From Rhodospirillaceae bacterium (GTDB lineage: Bacteria > Pseudomonadota > Gammaproteobacteria > Steroidobacterales > Rariloculaceae), in contig JAHEKF010000009.1 in the NCBI GenBank assembly GCA_024638465.1, positions 1 to 64,000 of the forward strand: a stretch of 64,000 nt of DNA. Direction: 5' to 3'. Of this stretch, positions 1-9,940 are shown piece by piece (the first letter of the stretch is position 1; each line of letters begins with the position of its first letter). Below the pieces are notes generated by a model, which saw only the letters and a program-made list of their open reading frames with translations, was not told the origin of the DNA and made no database searches. The translations under genes and the position numbers were made by a program.

Positions 1-30
1 GCTGTATCTCTTGCCTGATATATAGTTAAA

Positions 31-57
31 TTGACAAATTTGACAGAATATTAGGAT
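31..57 (+). promoter_or_regulatory. candidate promoter region of the pilMNOPQ operon
   Basis: TTGACA occurs twice (31-36 and 40-45) in an AT-rich stretch upstream of pilM; TAGGAT at 52-57 is a weak -10 candidate and spacing is not ideal. Confidence 0.3.
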
Positions 58-92
58 TCTATCCCAACCTACGGAGTTGGAAAGGAAAATCG

Positions 93-1154
93 GTGCTTGG
101 CAAGCGGGCAAACAAGGTTCTGGTCGGACTCGATATCACGACCTCGTCGATCAAACTCATCGAGTTGAATCGCGCGGGAAGCGATTATCGGGTCGAGTCC
201 TATGCCGCCGAGCCGACCCCGCCGAACGCAATCAGCGAGAAAGCAATCGTTGATGCCGAGGCCGTTGGCGAGGCGATCCGTCGAGCGGTCAAACGCTCCG
301 GAACGAAGGTCAAGGATGTCGCGTTCGCCATCAGTGGCGAGGCGGTCATTACCAAGGTGATTCAGATGCCCAGCAATCTGGCCGATGCCGATCTCGAAGG
401 CCAGGTAGAGCTGCAGGCAGACCAGTACATCCCTTTCCCGATGGAAGAAGTCAGCTTTGACTACGAAGTAATCGGCGAAAGTGAACGCGACCCGGACATG
501 CTGGATGTGCTGCTGGTCGCGACACGTACCGAGAACGTCGATCAGCGTCAGGTCGCAGTCGATGCCGCGGGAATGGCCGCCCGCGTTGTAGACGTCGAAG
601 CGTTTGCGGTCGAGAACGCCTGTCAGCTGCTGGCACATCAGATGGTCGAGCTCGGCGAAGGCAAATTCATCGCTATTGTCGACTTCGGCGCAAGCTCGAC
701 GACGTTCAGCGTGCTCAAAGATCTAAAGGTCATCTATACGCGTGATTTCGCATTCGGCGGGCAACAGCTCACGGAGGAAATCATGCGGACATACGGGCTC
801 TCGGTAGAAGACGCCGGGCGAGCAAAGAAAGAAGGTGGCCTGCCAAGCAATTATCAACCCGAAGTTCTCGACGCGTTCATCGACGATATGTCGCAGCAGG
901 TAAGTCGCTCGCTGCAGTTCTTCCTGGCATCGGGAAGCGATCGCGAGCAACCGGATCAGATTCTCGTGTGTGGTGGTTGCGCAAACATTCCGGGCGTTGC
1001 CGAGGTCATTGGCAGCCGCGTGGGCATTCCAACCGAGATCGGCGACCCGCTCGGACAAATGAAGCTGTCGACTAAAGCCAAAGCACAGGGTGTACGCAGT
1101 GACGCAACCGCACTCCTTACGGCCTGCGGTTTGGCGTTGAGGAGTTTCGACTGA
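93..1154 (+). CDS. pilM: type IV pilus assembly protein PilM
   Basis: ORF 353 aa (GTG start, AAAGGA upstream); actin-like PilM sequence (LVGLDITTSSIKLIEL..., QADQYIPFPMEEVSFDY); first gene of pilMNOPQ. Confidence 0.95.
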   Translation: MLGKRANKVLVGLDITTSSIKLIELNRAGSDYRVESYAAEPTPPNAISEKAIVDAEAVGEAIRRAVKRSGTKVKDVAFAISGEAVITKVIQMPSNLADADLEGQVELQADQYIPFPMEEVSFDYEVIGESERDPDMLDVLLVATRTENVDQRQVAVDAAGMAARVVDVEAFAVENACQLLAHQMVELGEGKFIAIVDFGASSTTFSVLKDLKVIYTRDFAFGGQQLTEEIMRTYGLSVEDAGRAKKEGGLPSNYQPEVLDAFIDDMSQQVSRSLQFFLASGSDREQPDQILVCGGCANIPGVAEVIGSRVGIPTEIGDPLGQMKLSTKAKAQGVRSDATALLTACGLALRSFD

Positions 1155-1155
1155 C

Positions 1156-1728
1156 ATGCCCAGAATCAATCTCCTACCCTGGCGTGAGGAACTACGCCAG
1201 AAACGCAAGAAAGATTTTCTGCTCGCAATCGGTGGCGCGGTACTCGTTGCGGCGTTCATTACGATCGTGAGCAAGCTGACCGTGCAGCAATGGACTCAGA
1301 ACCAGGAGGCACGCAATAACGTTCTGAAAGCCGAGATCACTGAACTCGACCGTCAGATCGACGAGATCCTCGGGCTCGAAAATCAGAAAGAACGTCTGCT
1401 TGCCCGCATGGACATCATCGAGCAGCTGCAGCGTTCGCGACCGGAGGTCGTCCATCTTTTCGATGAAGTCGTCGACGCCCTGCCTGAAGGGGTTTTTCTG
1501 ACCGAGATCACGCAGACGGACGCCCGTATCGAAATTTCGGGGTCGGCGCAATCCAGTACGCGTGTCTCGGCGCTGATGCGCAACATAGATTCCTCCGAGT
1601 GGCTCCGCGATCCGGGCCTGGACGTCGTGGAGACCGTCGAAGATGGCGCTTCGCGAAACGCGGAATTTACCGTGTTTGCCCAGCAGGTTTCGCTTAACGA
1701 TCCGGAAGAGGGGTTGACGATCGAATGA
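1156..1728 (+). CDS. pilN: type IV pilus assembly protein PilN
   Basis: Starts MPRINLLPWREELRQKRKKDF (PilN signature); single N-terminal TM; operon position. Confidence 0.95.
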   Translation: MPRINLLPWREELRQKRKKDFLLAIGGAVLVAAFITIVSKLTVQQWTQNQEARNNVLKAEITELDRQIDEILGLENQKERLLARMDIIEQLQRSRPEVVHLFDEVVDALPEGVFLTEITQTDARIEISGSAQSSTRVSALMRNIDSSEWLRDPGLDVVETVEDGASRNAEFTVFAQQVSLNDPEEGLTIE

Positions 1729-2330
1729 ACATCATCGAAGAACTTCGATCACTGGATACGAGCGATCCCGGTCGATGGCCTTTTCTCGTCAGAGCGATTT
1801 CCGTCCTGGTCGTATTCGTCGCCGTCTCCGCTCTCGGCGTCTGGTACTTCGTCGTCCAGGCAGAGATGCCGATTCTCGAGCGCGCGGAACTCGAAGAGCA
1901 GGAACTGCGCGCCACATTCGAGGAGCGCCAAACGAAGGCTGCAAACTTCGACGCTTATCGCGCGCAGCTCGCCGAGATCGAGCGCTCATTCGGCGCCATG
2001 CTTCGGCAGCTGCCGGGCAGAACCGAAGTGCCGAATCTTCTCGTTGACATTTCCCAGACCGGCCTCGGTGCCGGACTCGAAGAGCAGCTTTTCCAACCGA
2101 TGGGCGAAGTGCGGCGCGAATTCTACGCCGAGCTACCGATCCGGATTCGGCTCTCGGGCAGTTTTCACGAGCTCGGGAACTTCGTCAGCGGCATCGCAGC
2201 GCTGCCGCGTATCGTGACGCTGCACGACATCCAGATCCGGCCCGTGAACCCGGATACCTATGACGAACTCATTCTCGACGTGACGGCAAAGACCTACCGC
2301 TATCTCGACGAGGAGCCGACGGGGGGATAA
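1725..2330 (+). CDS. pilO: type IV pilus assembly protein PilO
   Basis: PilO-like; 4-nt overlap with pilN; operon position. Confidence 0.93.
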   Translation: MNIIEELRSLDTSDPGRWPFLVRAISVLVVFVAVSALGVWYFVVQAEMPILERAELEEQELRATFEERQTKAANFDAYRAQLAEIERSFGAMLRQLPGRTEVPNLLVDISQTGLGAGLEEQLFQPMGEVRREFYAELPIRIRLSGSFHELGNFVSGIAALPRIVTLHDIQIRPVNPDTYDELILDVTAKTYRYLDEEPTGG

Positions 2331-2860
2331 TGGACATCCGAACGACAACCCTATGGCGCTCGATCGCCATCGTCGCAATCGCCTTCTCCGTGAGCGCGTG
2401 TAGCGCCGACATGAACGATCTTCGTGCCTATATTGACGAGGTCAAGGCGCGCCCGGGCGGAATCATCGCGCCATTGCCGCAGGTTGTACCCGCTCCAAGT
2501 TTTACCTACGAGGCCGGCGAGCGGCGCTCACCATTCATGCCGGAGACACCGCAGACTCGCGCCAGCAATAACCCGGATGCGATTCAGGGTCCGGATCCCA
2601 ATCGGCCACGCGAATTTCTCGAGCAGTTCCCGCTCGATACGCTGCGCATGGTCGGAACGATGGCGGGAGCCGACGGAGCCTTCGGTCTCGTCCAGACCTC
2701 GGACGGGCTGATCTATCGCGTCACGATCGGCCATCACATGGGACAGAACTACGGAAGAGTTACATCGATTTCGGAGTCCGAAATCGAACTGGTCGAAATT
2801 ATCTCCGACGGAATCGGCGGATATCTGGAGAGGCCTGCGGCCATCGGTCTGAGCGACTGA
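2330..2860 (+). CDS. pilP: type IV pilus lipoprotein PilP
   Basis: Lipobox-like SVSACSAD; ERRSPFMPE, LRMVGTM; operon position. Confidence 0.93.
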   Translation: MDIRTTTLWRSIAIVAIAFSVSACSADMNDLRAYIDEVKARPGGIIAPLPQVVPAPSFTYEAGERRSPFMPETPQTRASNNPDAIQGPDPNRPREFLEQFPLDTLRMVGTMAGADGAFGLVQTSDGLIYRVTIGHHMGQNYGRVTSISESEIELVEIISDGIGGYLERPAAIGLSD

Positions 2861-5085
2861 TGTCACAGGGGATAAAGGGAGTAAACCTTATGTACACGAC
2901 AGCGCCCCAACAAAAAGGGTATGTCTCGCAGAGACTTCACCGAGGAGTGGTGAAAACGGCGTGGATCGCCATAGCCCTATGCGCGTCTTTTCCGCTGCGA
3001 GCGCAGGATGAAATTTCACGCCAGCTCGAAGCCATCGACGTTCAATCTCTCCCGGGCCAGGCTCTCGAGCTCCGCTTTCGCCTGAGTGGGGCTGCACCGG
3101 AGCCGCTGAGTTTCACGATCGATAACCCCGCAAGGATCGCTCTGGATCTTCCCGATACGGTCATCGGTCTCGACTCGCGCCGCCAGGACGTGAACCTGGG
3201 GCCTCTTGCCACGGTACTCGCCGCGGAAGCGAACGGCCGCACGCGCATCGTGCTCAATATGAACACCATGGTTCCGTACGAAACGAGGACCGTCGGTGAC
3301 AGTGTCTATGTGACCCTCGGCCAGCAAGCCGGCGCCGCGCCACCGCCATCGTTTGCGGCGCAGCCCGTACCGCAGGCCCCGGGCTCCAGCGCGTTCGGCT
3401 CGGCTTCTGGCGACGGCATTACCAATATTGACTTCCGTCGCGGCAGCAATGGCGCCGGGCAAGTTGCTGTACAGCTCGGCAATCCGCGAACGACCGTCGA
3501 CGTGCGTGAAGAAGCAGGACGCATCGTCGTAGACTTTATCGACACCGCACTTCCCGACGAACTGCTGCGCCGCCTCGACGTGACCGACTTCGCGACGCCG
3601 GTCTCGACGGTCGACGCGCTGCGCGTTGACGGCGACACCCGGCTGGTCATCGCCGCGACCCCGCCCTATGAGCAGGTCGCTTACCAGACGGATAACCTCT
3701 TCACGCTCGAGTTCCAGGTGCCGGTTGAATCGGAAACCGATTCGATCGGCATGTTCAACGAGGATCGTGAGTACACGGGCGAACGCCTGACACTGAACTT
3801 TCAGGACATCGAGACACGTGCCGTTCTGCAGCTGCTGGCCGACACGAGCGAGCTCAATATCGTCGTCAGCGACACGGTGCAGGGTAATGTGACCTTGCGC
3901 CTGCAGAATGTGCCCTGGGATCAGGCTCTGGATATTCTTCTAACGACCAAGGGTCTCGATATGCGGCGCAACGGCAGCGTCATCATCGTCGCACCCGCTG
4001 AAGAAATCGCCGCGCGCGAGCGTGCCGAGCTGGAAGCTATTCAGGAATTGCAGACGCTCGAGCCGCTACGGTCCGAATTCATCCAGGTTAACTATGCGAA
4101 AGCGGCCGACCTGGCCGAACTCATCAGCGGCGGCGGATCCAATCCGCTGATTTCCGATCGCGGCAGCGTCACTATCGATGAGCGTACCAATACCTTACTC
4201 GTCCAGGACACGACGGAAAGGCTGGAGAACATCCGGCGACTCGTTACGACGCTGGACGTGCCGGTCGCGCAAGTTCTCATCGAATCGAGAATTGTCATCG
4301 TTAACGACGACTACAGCCGTGACCTCGGCGTTCGCCTCGGCGCCACGATGGTCGATGACCGCGGCGGAAGCGAACTGCTGTCCTTTACCGGAACGAGCAG
4401 CGGCTCGGACACAATTACGCAGTCGGCGATCGCTAATATTAATAACAACGGTAACGCTTTCCCGGTGACGACGCCGGCGATCGATCAGCGCTACAACATC
4501 AACCTGCCGGTTGCGACGCCTGCGGGTCAGTTTGCGCTGGCGATACTCGAGTCGGACTTTCTTATCGACCTGGAGCTGTCCGCGCTGCAGGCCGAAGGCG
4601 ATGGTCAGATCATCTCGACTCCGCGAATCATTACTGCCAACCAGCGGGAAGGCCGGATCACTCAGGGTGTACAGATCCCGTATCAGGAATCGTCGTCGAG
4701 TGGCGCAACCACGACCCAGTTCAGAGATGCCGTTCTGAGCCTGACGGTGACGCCGCAGGTAACGCCTGACGACCGCATCATCATGGATCTGATCGTCACG
4801 AAAGACTCCGTGGGCGAGCTTGTCGCAAGTGCGACGGGCGGCTTCGTACCGAGCATCGATACGCGCTCGGTCATCACGCAGGTACTCGTCGATGACGGTG
4901 AGACCGTCGTCCTGGGCGGCATCTTCGAGACGGAAGAAAGAGAAACTGTCAATAAGGTGCCGGTGCTGGGAGACATTCCCGGGGTGGGCTATCTGTTCCG
5001 ATCAACGGTCACGGTCAGTAATCAGGCCGAGCTGCTGATCTTCGTTACGCCGAAGATACTTAGAGAGGGCGCCAACCTGTACTAG
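2860..5085 (+). CDS. pilQ: type IV pilus secretin PilQ
   Basis: AMIN, STN and secretin domains; C-terminal VPVLGDIPGVGYLFRS...ELLIFVTPKIL. Confidence 0.96.
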   Translation: MSQGIKGVNLMYTTAPQQKGYVSQRLHRGVVKTAWIAIALCASFPLRAQDEISRQLEAIDVQSLPGQALELRFRLSGAAPEPLSFTIDNPARIALDLPDTVIGLDSRRQDVNLGPLATVLAAEANGRTRIVLNMNTMVPYETRTVGDSVYVTLGQQAGAAPPPSFAAQPVPQAPGSSAFGSASGDGITNIDFRRGSNGAGQVAVQLGNPRTTVDVREEAGRIVVDFIDTALPDELLRRLDVTDFATPVSTVDALRVDGDTRLVIAATPPYEQVAYQTDNLFTLEFQVPVESETDSIGMFNEDREYTGERLTLNFQDIETRAVLQLLADTSELNIVVSDTVQGNVTLRLQNVPWDQALDILLTTKGLDMRRNGSVIIVAPAEEIAARERAELEAIQELQTLEPLRSEFIQVNYAKAADLAELISGGGSNPLISDRGSVTIDERTNTLLVQDTTERLENIRRLVTTLDVPVAQVLIESRIVIVNDDYSRDLGVRLGATMVDDRGGSELLSFTGTSSGSDTITQSAIANINNNGNAFPVTTPAIDQRYNINLPVATPAGQFALAILESDFLIDLELSALQAEGDGQIISTPRIITANQREGRITQGVQIPYQESSSSGATTTQFRDAVLSLTVTPQVTPDDRIIMDLIVTKDSVGELVASATGGFVPSIDTRSVITQVLVDDGETVVLGGIFETEERETVNKVPVLGDIPGVGYLFRSTVTVSNQAELLIFVTPKILREGANLY

Positions 5086-5146
5086 GTCATCGCGCGAAAC
5101 GGATTTCACCCGAAAGGCACGAACGGGATTTTAGAGGACCAGGGAA

Positions 5147-6997
5147 ATGCGAAAGCTCAAGCTACTCATTGCGACGGCCGCGATAGGATTTATCGTCGGC
5201 TGTAGCGGCAGCAATAATACACTCACCGTCGATCCGGCGACGCTAACTGGCCCTGGCGCTGCCGAGGTGATCATCGCAACACTGTCGTTGTTGACCTCCG
5301 ACCCGGGTATCAACTCCGATGGCTCCGAGACGGCGACGATTACGGCGCTCGTTCTCGACGAAGCCAACAACGTCATGGAGGACGTCCCGATTTCGTTCTC
5401 CGCCGACTCAGGCAGTCTCGTCATCACTCAGCCCGCGGTTACGGGCTCCGACGGCACGCTGACGGCGGCCCTGACGCCGGGCGGCAATCCCACGAACCGC
5501 ACGATCACAGTCACCGCGACGGCCGCAGGCGTCACCGCCACGATTAACGTATCCGTTGTCGGTACGACCGTAGAGATCCTCGGATCGCCGAGCCTGCCCG
5601 TCGGCCAGTCCAATACCTATGACGTCGTCGTGTCCGATGCTGGTGGAAATCCGATCAGTGGCGCATCAGTCACTATCACCTCATCGCTGAGTAATACCAT
5701 CAACGCGACGCCGTTGACGACCGGACTAAACGGTCAGGGTTCGTTCACGCTCTCGGCCAACAATCCCGGCACCGACTCGCTGTCGGCAGCAGCGCTCGGG
5801 GCGACTTCGGCACCACTGGCGGTCACCATGTCCGCCGACGCGTTCGCTTTTACTGCGCCCGCGCCGAGTCCAACTCCCGAAATTCCGCTGAATACCAATC
5901 AGTCTGTCACCGTGAACTGGCAAGTGGGTGCAACCCCGGTTAACGGCCAGCCGGTCAGTTTCTCGACGACGCGCGGCACGGTTGCACCGAACGTCACCAA
6001 CACCGTAGCCGGAGACGCGACCGTTAACATCAGCGCGACGAATGCCGGCCCTGCCGTGATCACAGCTACCAATACCGATGGCACGACTACGCAGCTTATC
6101 GTCGAGTTCGTTGCCACCGTACCCTCCACGCTCGAGCTGCAGGCAAGTCCGTTGAACATCGGCACGACCGAGCAGAGCGCTATCACCGCGACCGTCCGAG
6201 ACGCCTCGGGCAATCTCGTCAAGAACCAGGTTGTCGACTTTTCGCTGACGGATGTAACCGGCGGTAGCTTGTCGGTCGGACAAGCCGTCACCGACAGCGT
6301 CGGCCGCGCGCAGACGTTCTATACGGCCAGCACGGCGACAAGTGCGACCGAGGGCGTTCGCATCGACGCGACTGTACAGGGCACCGCTGTAACCGACTTC
6401 GTCCGGCTCACGGTAGCCGAGCGGGAACTGTTTCTCAGCATCGGTACCGGCAACGAGATATTCGAACCGAACCCGGCTCAGTACCGCGTACCCTATGTCG
6501 TTCAGGTAACTGACGCGCAGGGCAACGGCGTCGCCGACGCGACGGTTCAGGTGTCGGTACTGTCACGGACCTATCACAAGGGCTTCCGGGTGTTCGCGCT
6601 TGGCGCCTCGTCCTGGTCGACGACGATCACCGCGAGTTGCGCCGACGAGGACGTGAATCGCGACGGCATCCTGCAGCCTGCCGAGGACTTCAACGCAAGC
6701 GGAAGAATCGAGGCTGGCAACATCGCTTCCATTTCCGCGCAGGTCACGGGCGGCGGAACGCTTACGACCGATGCTAACGGCTTCGGCTTCGCGGACCTTT
6801 TCTATCCGCAGGAGTATGCCTACTACCTCGACACGATCCTGCAGGCGACGGTGGCGGATGTCGGCGGAACCGAGTTCGCCGAGGCTCTGAACGTCACGCT
6901 GACGGGCGCGGCCAGCGACTTCAACAATCAGAATGTCGCCCCTCCCGGACTTGTGAGCCCGTTCGGGCAAAGCAACACCTGCGCTGATACACAGTAG
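5147..6997 (+). CDS. Big_1 (invasin/intimin-type Ig-like) repeat lipoprotein
   Basis: Signal with lipobox (IGFIVGCSGS); several Ig-like blocks (ALVLDEANNVMEDVPISFSADSGSL, ATVRDASGNLVKNQVVDFSLTD, VQVTDAQGNGVADATVQVSVLS); DVNRDGILQPAED EF-hand-like loop. Confidence 0.8.
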   Translation: MRKLKLLIATAAIGFIVGCSGSNNTLTVDPATLTGPGAAEVIIATLSLLTSDPGINSDGSETATITALVLDEANNVMEDVPISFSADSGSLVITQPAVTGSDGTLTAALTPGGNPTNRTITVTATAAGVTATINVSVVGTTVEILGSPSLPVGQSNTYDVVVSDAGGNPISGASVTITSSLSNTINATPLTTGLNGQGSFTLSANNPGTDSLSAAALGATSAPLAVTMSADAFAFTAPAPSPTPEIPLNTNQSVTVNWQVGATPVNGQPVSFSTTRGTVAPNVTNTVAGDATVNISATNAGPAVITATNTDGTTTQLIVEFVATVPSTLELQASPLNIGTTEQSAITATVRDASGNLVKNQVVDFSLTDVTGGSLSVGQAVTDSVGRAQTFYTASTATSATEGVRIDATVQGTAVTDFVRLTVAERELFLSIGTGNEIFEPNPAQYRVPYVVQVTDAQGNGVADATVQVSVLSRTYHKGFRVFALGASSWSTTITASCADEDVNRDGILQPAEDFNASGRIEAGNIASISAQVTGGGTLTTDANGFGFADLFYPQEYAYYLDTILQATVADVGGTEFAEALNVTLTGAASDFNNQNVAPPGLVSPFGQSNTCADTQ

Positions 6998-7017
6998 GCA
7001 GCTCGCTCCAGGTACGG

Positions 7018-7044
7018 AAAGGCCAGCTTTACGCTGGCCTTTTC
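7018..7044 (+). terminator. intrinsic terminator after the Big_1 lipoprotein gene
   Basis: AAAGGCCAGC-TTTAC-GCTGGCCTTTT: GGCCAGC/GCTGGCC stem followed by TTTTC. Confidence 0.8.
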
Positions 7045-7087
7045 TATTGGGCTATCCGCGGGCCGTGGCTGCTAGACTGCGATTGCT

Positions 7088-7618
7088 GTGCAGAACACCA
7101 ACAATATCTATCTCATCGGTCCCATGGGCTCCGGAAAGACCGCAGTCGGACGACAGCTCGCGAAGGAACTCGGTATGGAGTTCTTCGACAGCGACACCGA
7201 GATCGAGCAGGCCACGGGAGTCGATATCGCCTATATCTTCGAGAAGGAAGGCGAGGCGAGTTTCCGAAATCGCGAGCGCGAATGCATCGCCAGCCTGACG
7301 AAACTCGACGGCATCGTGCTCGCGACCGGCGGTGGTGCGATCCTCGATGAGGAAAACCGCCGCAACCTGGCCGCGAACGGCACCATCGTCTACCTGCGTA
7401 CCAGCGTTGACCGCCAGCTGGAACGAACTCAGCACGCGAAGAATCGACCGCTGTTGTTCGGCGGGAACCCGCGCGAGACCCTCGAGCGACTCGCCACAGA
7501 ACGCGGCCCGCTCTATGACGAGCTGGCGACGTTCTCCATTGAGACGGGCGGTCGACACGTTAGAGCCGTAGTATCGAACGTGCGAAAGATTCTCAAAAAG
7601 GCGGCTAGCAGCCGTTGA
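7088..7618 (+). CDS. aroK: shikimate kinase
   Basis: NIYLIGPMGSGKTAVGRQLAKELGMEFFDSD; GTG start; followed by aroB. Confidence 0.96.
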   Translation: MQNTNNIYLIGPMGSGKTAVGRQLAKELGMEFFDSDTEIEQATGVDIAYIFEKEGEASFRNRERECIASLTKLDGIVLATGGGAILDEENRRNLAANGTIVYLRTSVDRQLERTQHAKNRPLLFGGNPRETLERLATERGPLYDELATFSIETGGRHVRAVVSNVRKILKKAASSR

Positions 7619-7675
7619 AAATCCGGCGCCTGCCTGCGACCCTGTCCCTCATACCCAAACCGTCCGTCTGCGCCA

Positions 7676-8755
7676 ATGGAAAAGCTGCACGTCTCGCTCG
7701 GAGATCGTAGTTACCCGATTCTGATCGGACCTGGATTGCTGGGCGATTCCGGCATGCTGGGGGAGATGGTTTCCGCCAGGCAGGTTCTGATCGTCACGAA
7801 CGAGATCGTCGCACCGCTTTACCTCGAAACGCTGGAAAAGGCGATCGGCGCGGAAGAACGGCACTCGCTGGTTCTGCCGGACGGTGAAGACCGAAAAACA
7901 CTGGCAACTTTCGCCACCATTATCGACGCGCTGATGCAGCACGGCTTTCATCGCGACGCCTGTCTGATCGCGCTCGGCGGCGGCGTTATCGGCGATATCG
8001 GCGGGTTCGCTGCGGCTTGTTACCAGCGCGGTATCGACTATGTGCAAATGCCTACGACCCTGCTGGCCCAGGTTGATTCTTCGGTCGGCGGCAAGACCGC
8101 GGTCAACCATCCCGATGGCAAGAACATGATCGGCGCCTTTTATCAGCCGACCTGCGTGATCGCCGATACCGGTACCCTGAAGTCGCTGCCGTCCCGGGAG
8201 TTCTCAGCCGGATTGGCCGAAGTCATCAAGCACAGTCTGATTCTCGACCGTGATTTTTTCGAATGGCTCGAGGCGAACGTGGATGCGGTCATGGCACTGG
8301 ACGCTGCAGCGCTCGGCTTCGTCGTGCGCAGAAATTGCGAACTCAAGGCCGCCATTGTCGCCGAGGACGAACGCGAGCGCGGCCGGCGCGCGCTGCTGAA
8401 CCTCGGCCACACGTTCGGCCACGCGCTCGAGAATCTCAGCGGCTACGGAAAATGGCTGCACGGAGAAGCCGTAGCCATCGGTATCGGTCTCGCGGCGCGA
8501 ACGTCAGCGCGGCTCGGTTGGCTCGATGATGGCGATTGCGACCGCATCGAGGCGTTGCTCGCGCGAGCTCGGCTGCCGGTTCGGGCGACAGACGTGTCCG
8601 TCGAGCGCTTGCTGGAGCGCATGCGCATGGACAAGAAAGCGAGCGCCAGCGGTCTGAAGCTCGTCTTGCTTCGGCACATCGGTGAGGGCGTGATCGAACC
8701 CGCACCGGACGAGTCACTGCTGAAGGGTGTCATCGAGACCCAACTCGCAGCGTGA
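7676..8755 (+). CDS. aroB: 3-dehydroquinate synthase
   Basis: ALGGGVIGDIGGFAAACYQRGIDYVQMPTTLLAQVDSSVGGKTAVNHPDGKNMIGAFYQP. Confidence 0.97.
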   Translation: MEKLHVSLGDRSYPILIGPGLLGDSGMLGEMVSARQVLIVTNEIVAPLYLETLEKAIGAEERHSLVLPDGEDRKTLATFATIIDALMQHGFHRDACLIALGGGVIGDIGGFAAACYQRGIDYVQMPTTLLAQVDSSVGGKTAVNHPDGKNMIGAFYQPTCVIADTGTLKSLPSREFSAGLAEVIKHSLILDRDFFEWLEANVDAVMALDAAALGFVVRRNCELKAAIVAEDERERGRRALLNLGHTFGHALENLSGYGKWLHGEAVAIGIGLAARTSARLGWLDDGDCDRIEALLARARLPVRATDVSVERLLERMRMDKKASASGLKLVLLRHIGEGVIEPAPDESLLKGVIETQLAA

Positions 8756-9894
8756 GCCGTATGGATGGCGATCTTGCTCCCTACGCCGCCAGTCCGGCCA
8801 ATTCCAGGGGCCGCCGCCATGCCGAAGATCCCCCCGCCTACCGCAGCGAGTTTCAGCGCGATCGCGACCGCATCATTCACTCCGCCGCGTTTCGCCGCCT
8901 CGTCTACAAGACTCAGGTCTTTGTTAATCACGAAGGTGACCTCTACCGTACGCGTCTGACGCACTCCCTCGAGGTTGCACAGATCGCGCGGACGGTCGCG
9001 CGAGCAATGCGTCTCAACGAGGATCTCGTCGAGGCCATAAGCCTCGCGCACGACCTCGGGCATACGCCGTTCGGGCATGCGGGGCAGGATGCGTTGAACG
9101 CCTGCATGCGGGAGTACGGTGGCTTCGAGCACAACCTCCAGTCGCTGCGCGTCATCGACAAGCTCGAACAAAGCCATGCGGACTTCGACGGATTGAATCT
9201 CACATTCGAGACGCGCGAAGGAATACTCAAACACTGTTCGGTCGCGAACGCTCGCCAACTCGGCGAGTTGGGCGAGCGCTTCCTGAATCGCACGCAGCCA
9301 GGCCTGGAAGCGCAGCTGGCAAACGTTGCGGACGAAATCGCCTACAACAATCACGACATTGACGATGGCCTGCGTTCCAGGCTCATCGAGCTGGACCAGC
9401 TCGCAGAGCTTCCTATTGTCGCGCTCCAGCTCGACGCCATACGCAAGCGGAATCCGGGAATGAATCGGCGACAGGAAACGCATGAAGTTGTCCGCGCGCT
9501 GATTGGCGAGTTCGTGACCGACCTGATCGATACCAGCCGCCGCCGAATCGAGGCTGCGGCGCCGCAAGATATCGACGGCGTACGTTCCGCGGCTGGACCC
9601 CTTATCGGCTTTAGCGACGACTTCGCCACCGCGAGGACTGAGCTCAAACAATTTCTTCGCGATCATCTCTATCGGCACCCACGCGTCGCTGAAATGACGG
9701 CCCAGGCACGAGACATCGTTACCCGGCTTTTCGATGTCTATATGAGCGACTACGAGCGCATGCCCGATGAGTACGCGAAGCGCGCGCGCGATTCGCATGA
9801 GAGCGGCGGCAAGGAGGATGGCGCCCGCGTTGTTGCCGACTATATCGCCGGCATGACGGACCGATTCGCAATGCAGGCACATGCCGGCTTGTAG
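8752..9894 (+). CDS. dGTP triphosphohydrolase-like HD-domain protein
   Basis: DRDRIIHSAAFRRLVYKTQVFVNHEGDLYRTRLTHSLEVAQIAR, HDLGHTPFGHAGQ. Confidence 0.92.
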   Translation: MSRMDGDLAPYAASPANSRGRRHAEDPPAYRSEFQRDRDRIIHSAAFRRLVYKTQVFVNHEGDLYRTRLTHSLEVAQIARTVARAMRLNEDLVEAISLAHDLGHTPFGHAGQDALNACMREYGGFEHNLQSLRVIDKLEQSHADFDGLNLTFETREGILKHCSVANARQLGELGERFLNRTQPGLEAQLANVADEIAYNNHDIDDGLRSRLIELDQLAELPIVALQLDAIRKRNPGMNRRQETHEVVRALIGEFVTDLIDTSRRRIEAAAPQDIDGVRSAAGPLIGFSDDFATARTELKQFLRDHLYRHPRVAEMTAQARDIVTRLFDVYMSDYERMPDEYAKRARDSHESGGKEDGARVVADYIAGMTDRFAMQAHAGL

Positions 9895-9902
9895 CGGAAA
9901 GG

Positions 9903-9934
9903 TTGACGGCGCTGCCCGAGCGCTCTGCTAGAAT
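9903..9934 (+). promoter_or_regulatory. candidate promoter of pyrF
   Basis: TTGACG (9903-9908) and TAGAAT (9929-9934), 20-bp spacer; expected TSS falls at the GTG start codon. Confidence 0.35.
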
Positions 9935-9940
9935 GCGCGC

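Noticed and set aside
8443-9882. 479-aa minus-strand ORF antisense to aroB and the dGTPase gene
   Set aside because: Long open antisense frames are expected in high-GC DNA; the plus-strand proteins have clear family motifs and the antisense translation does not.
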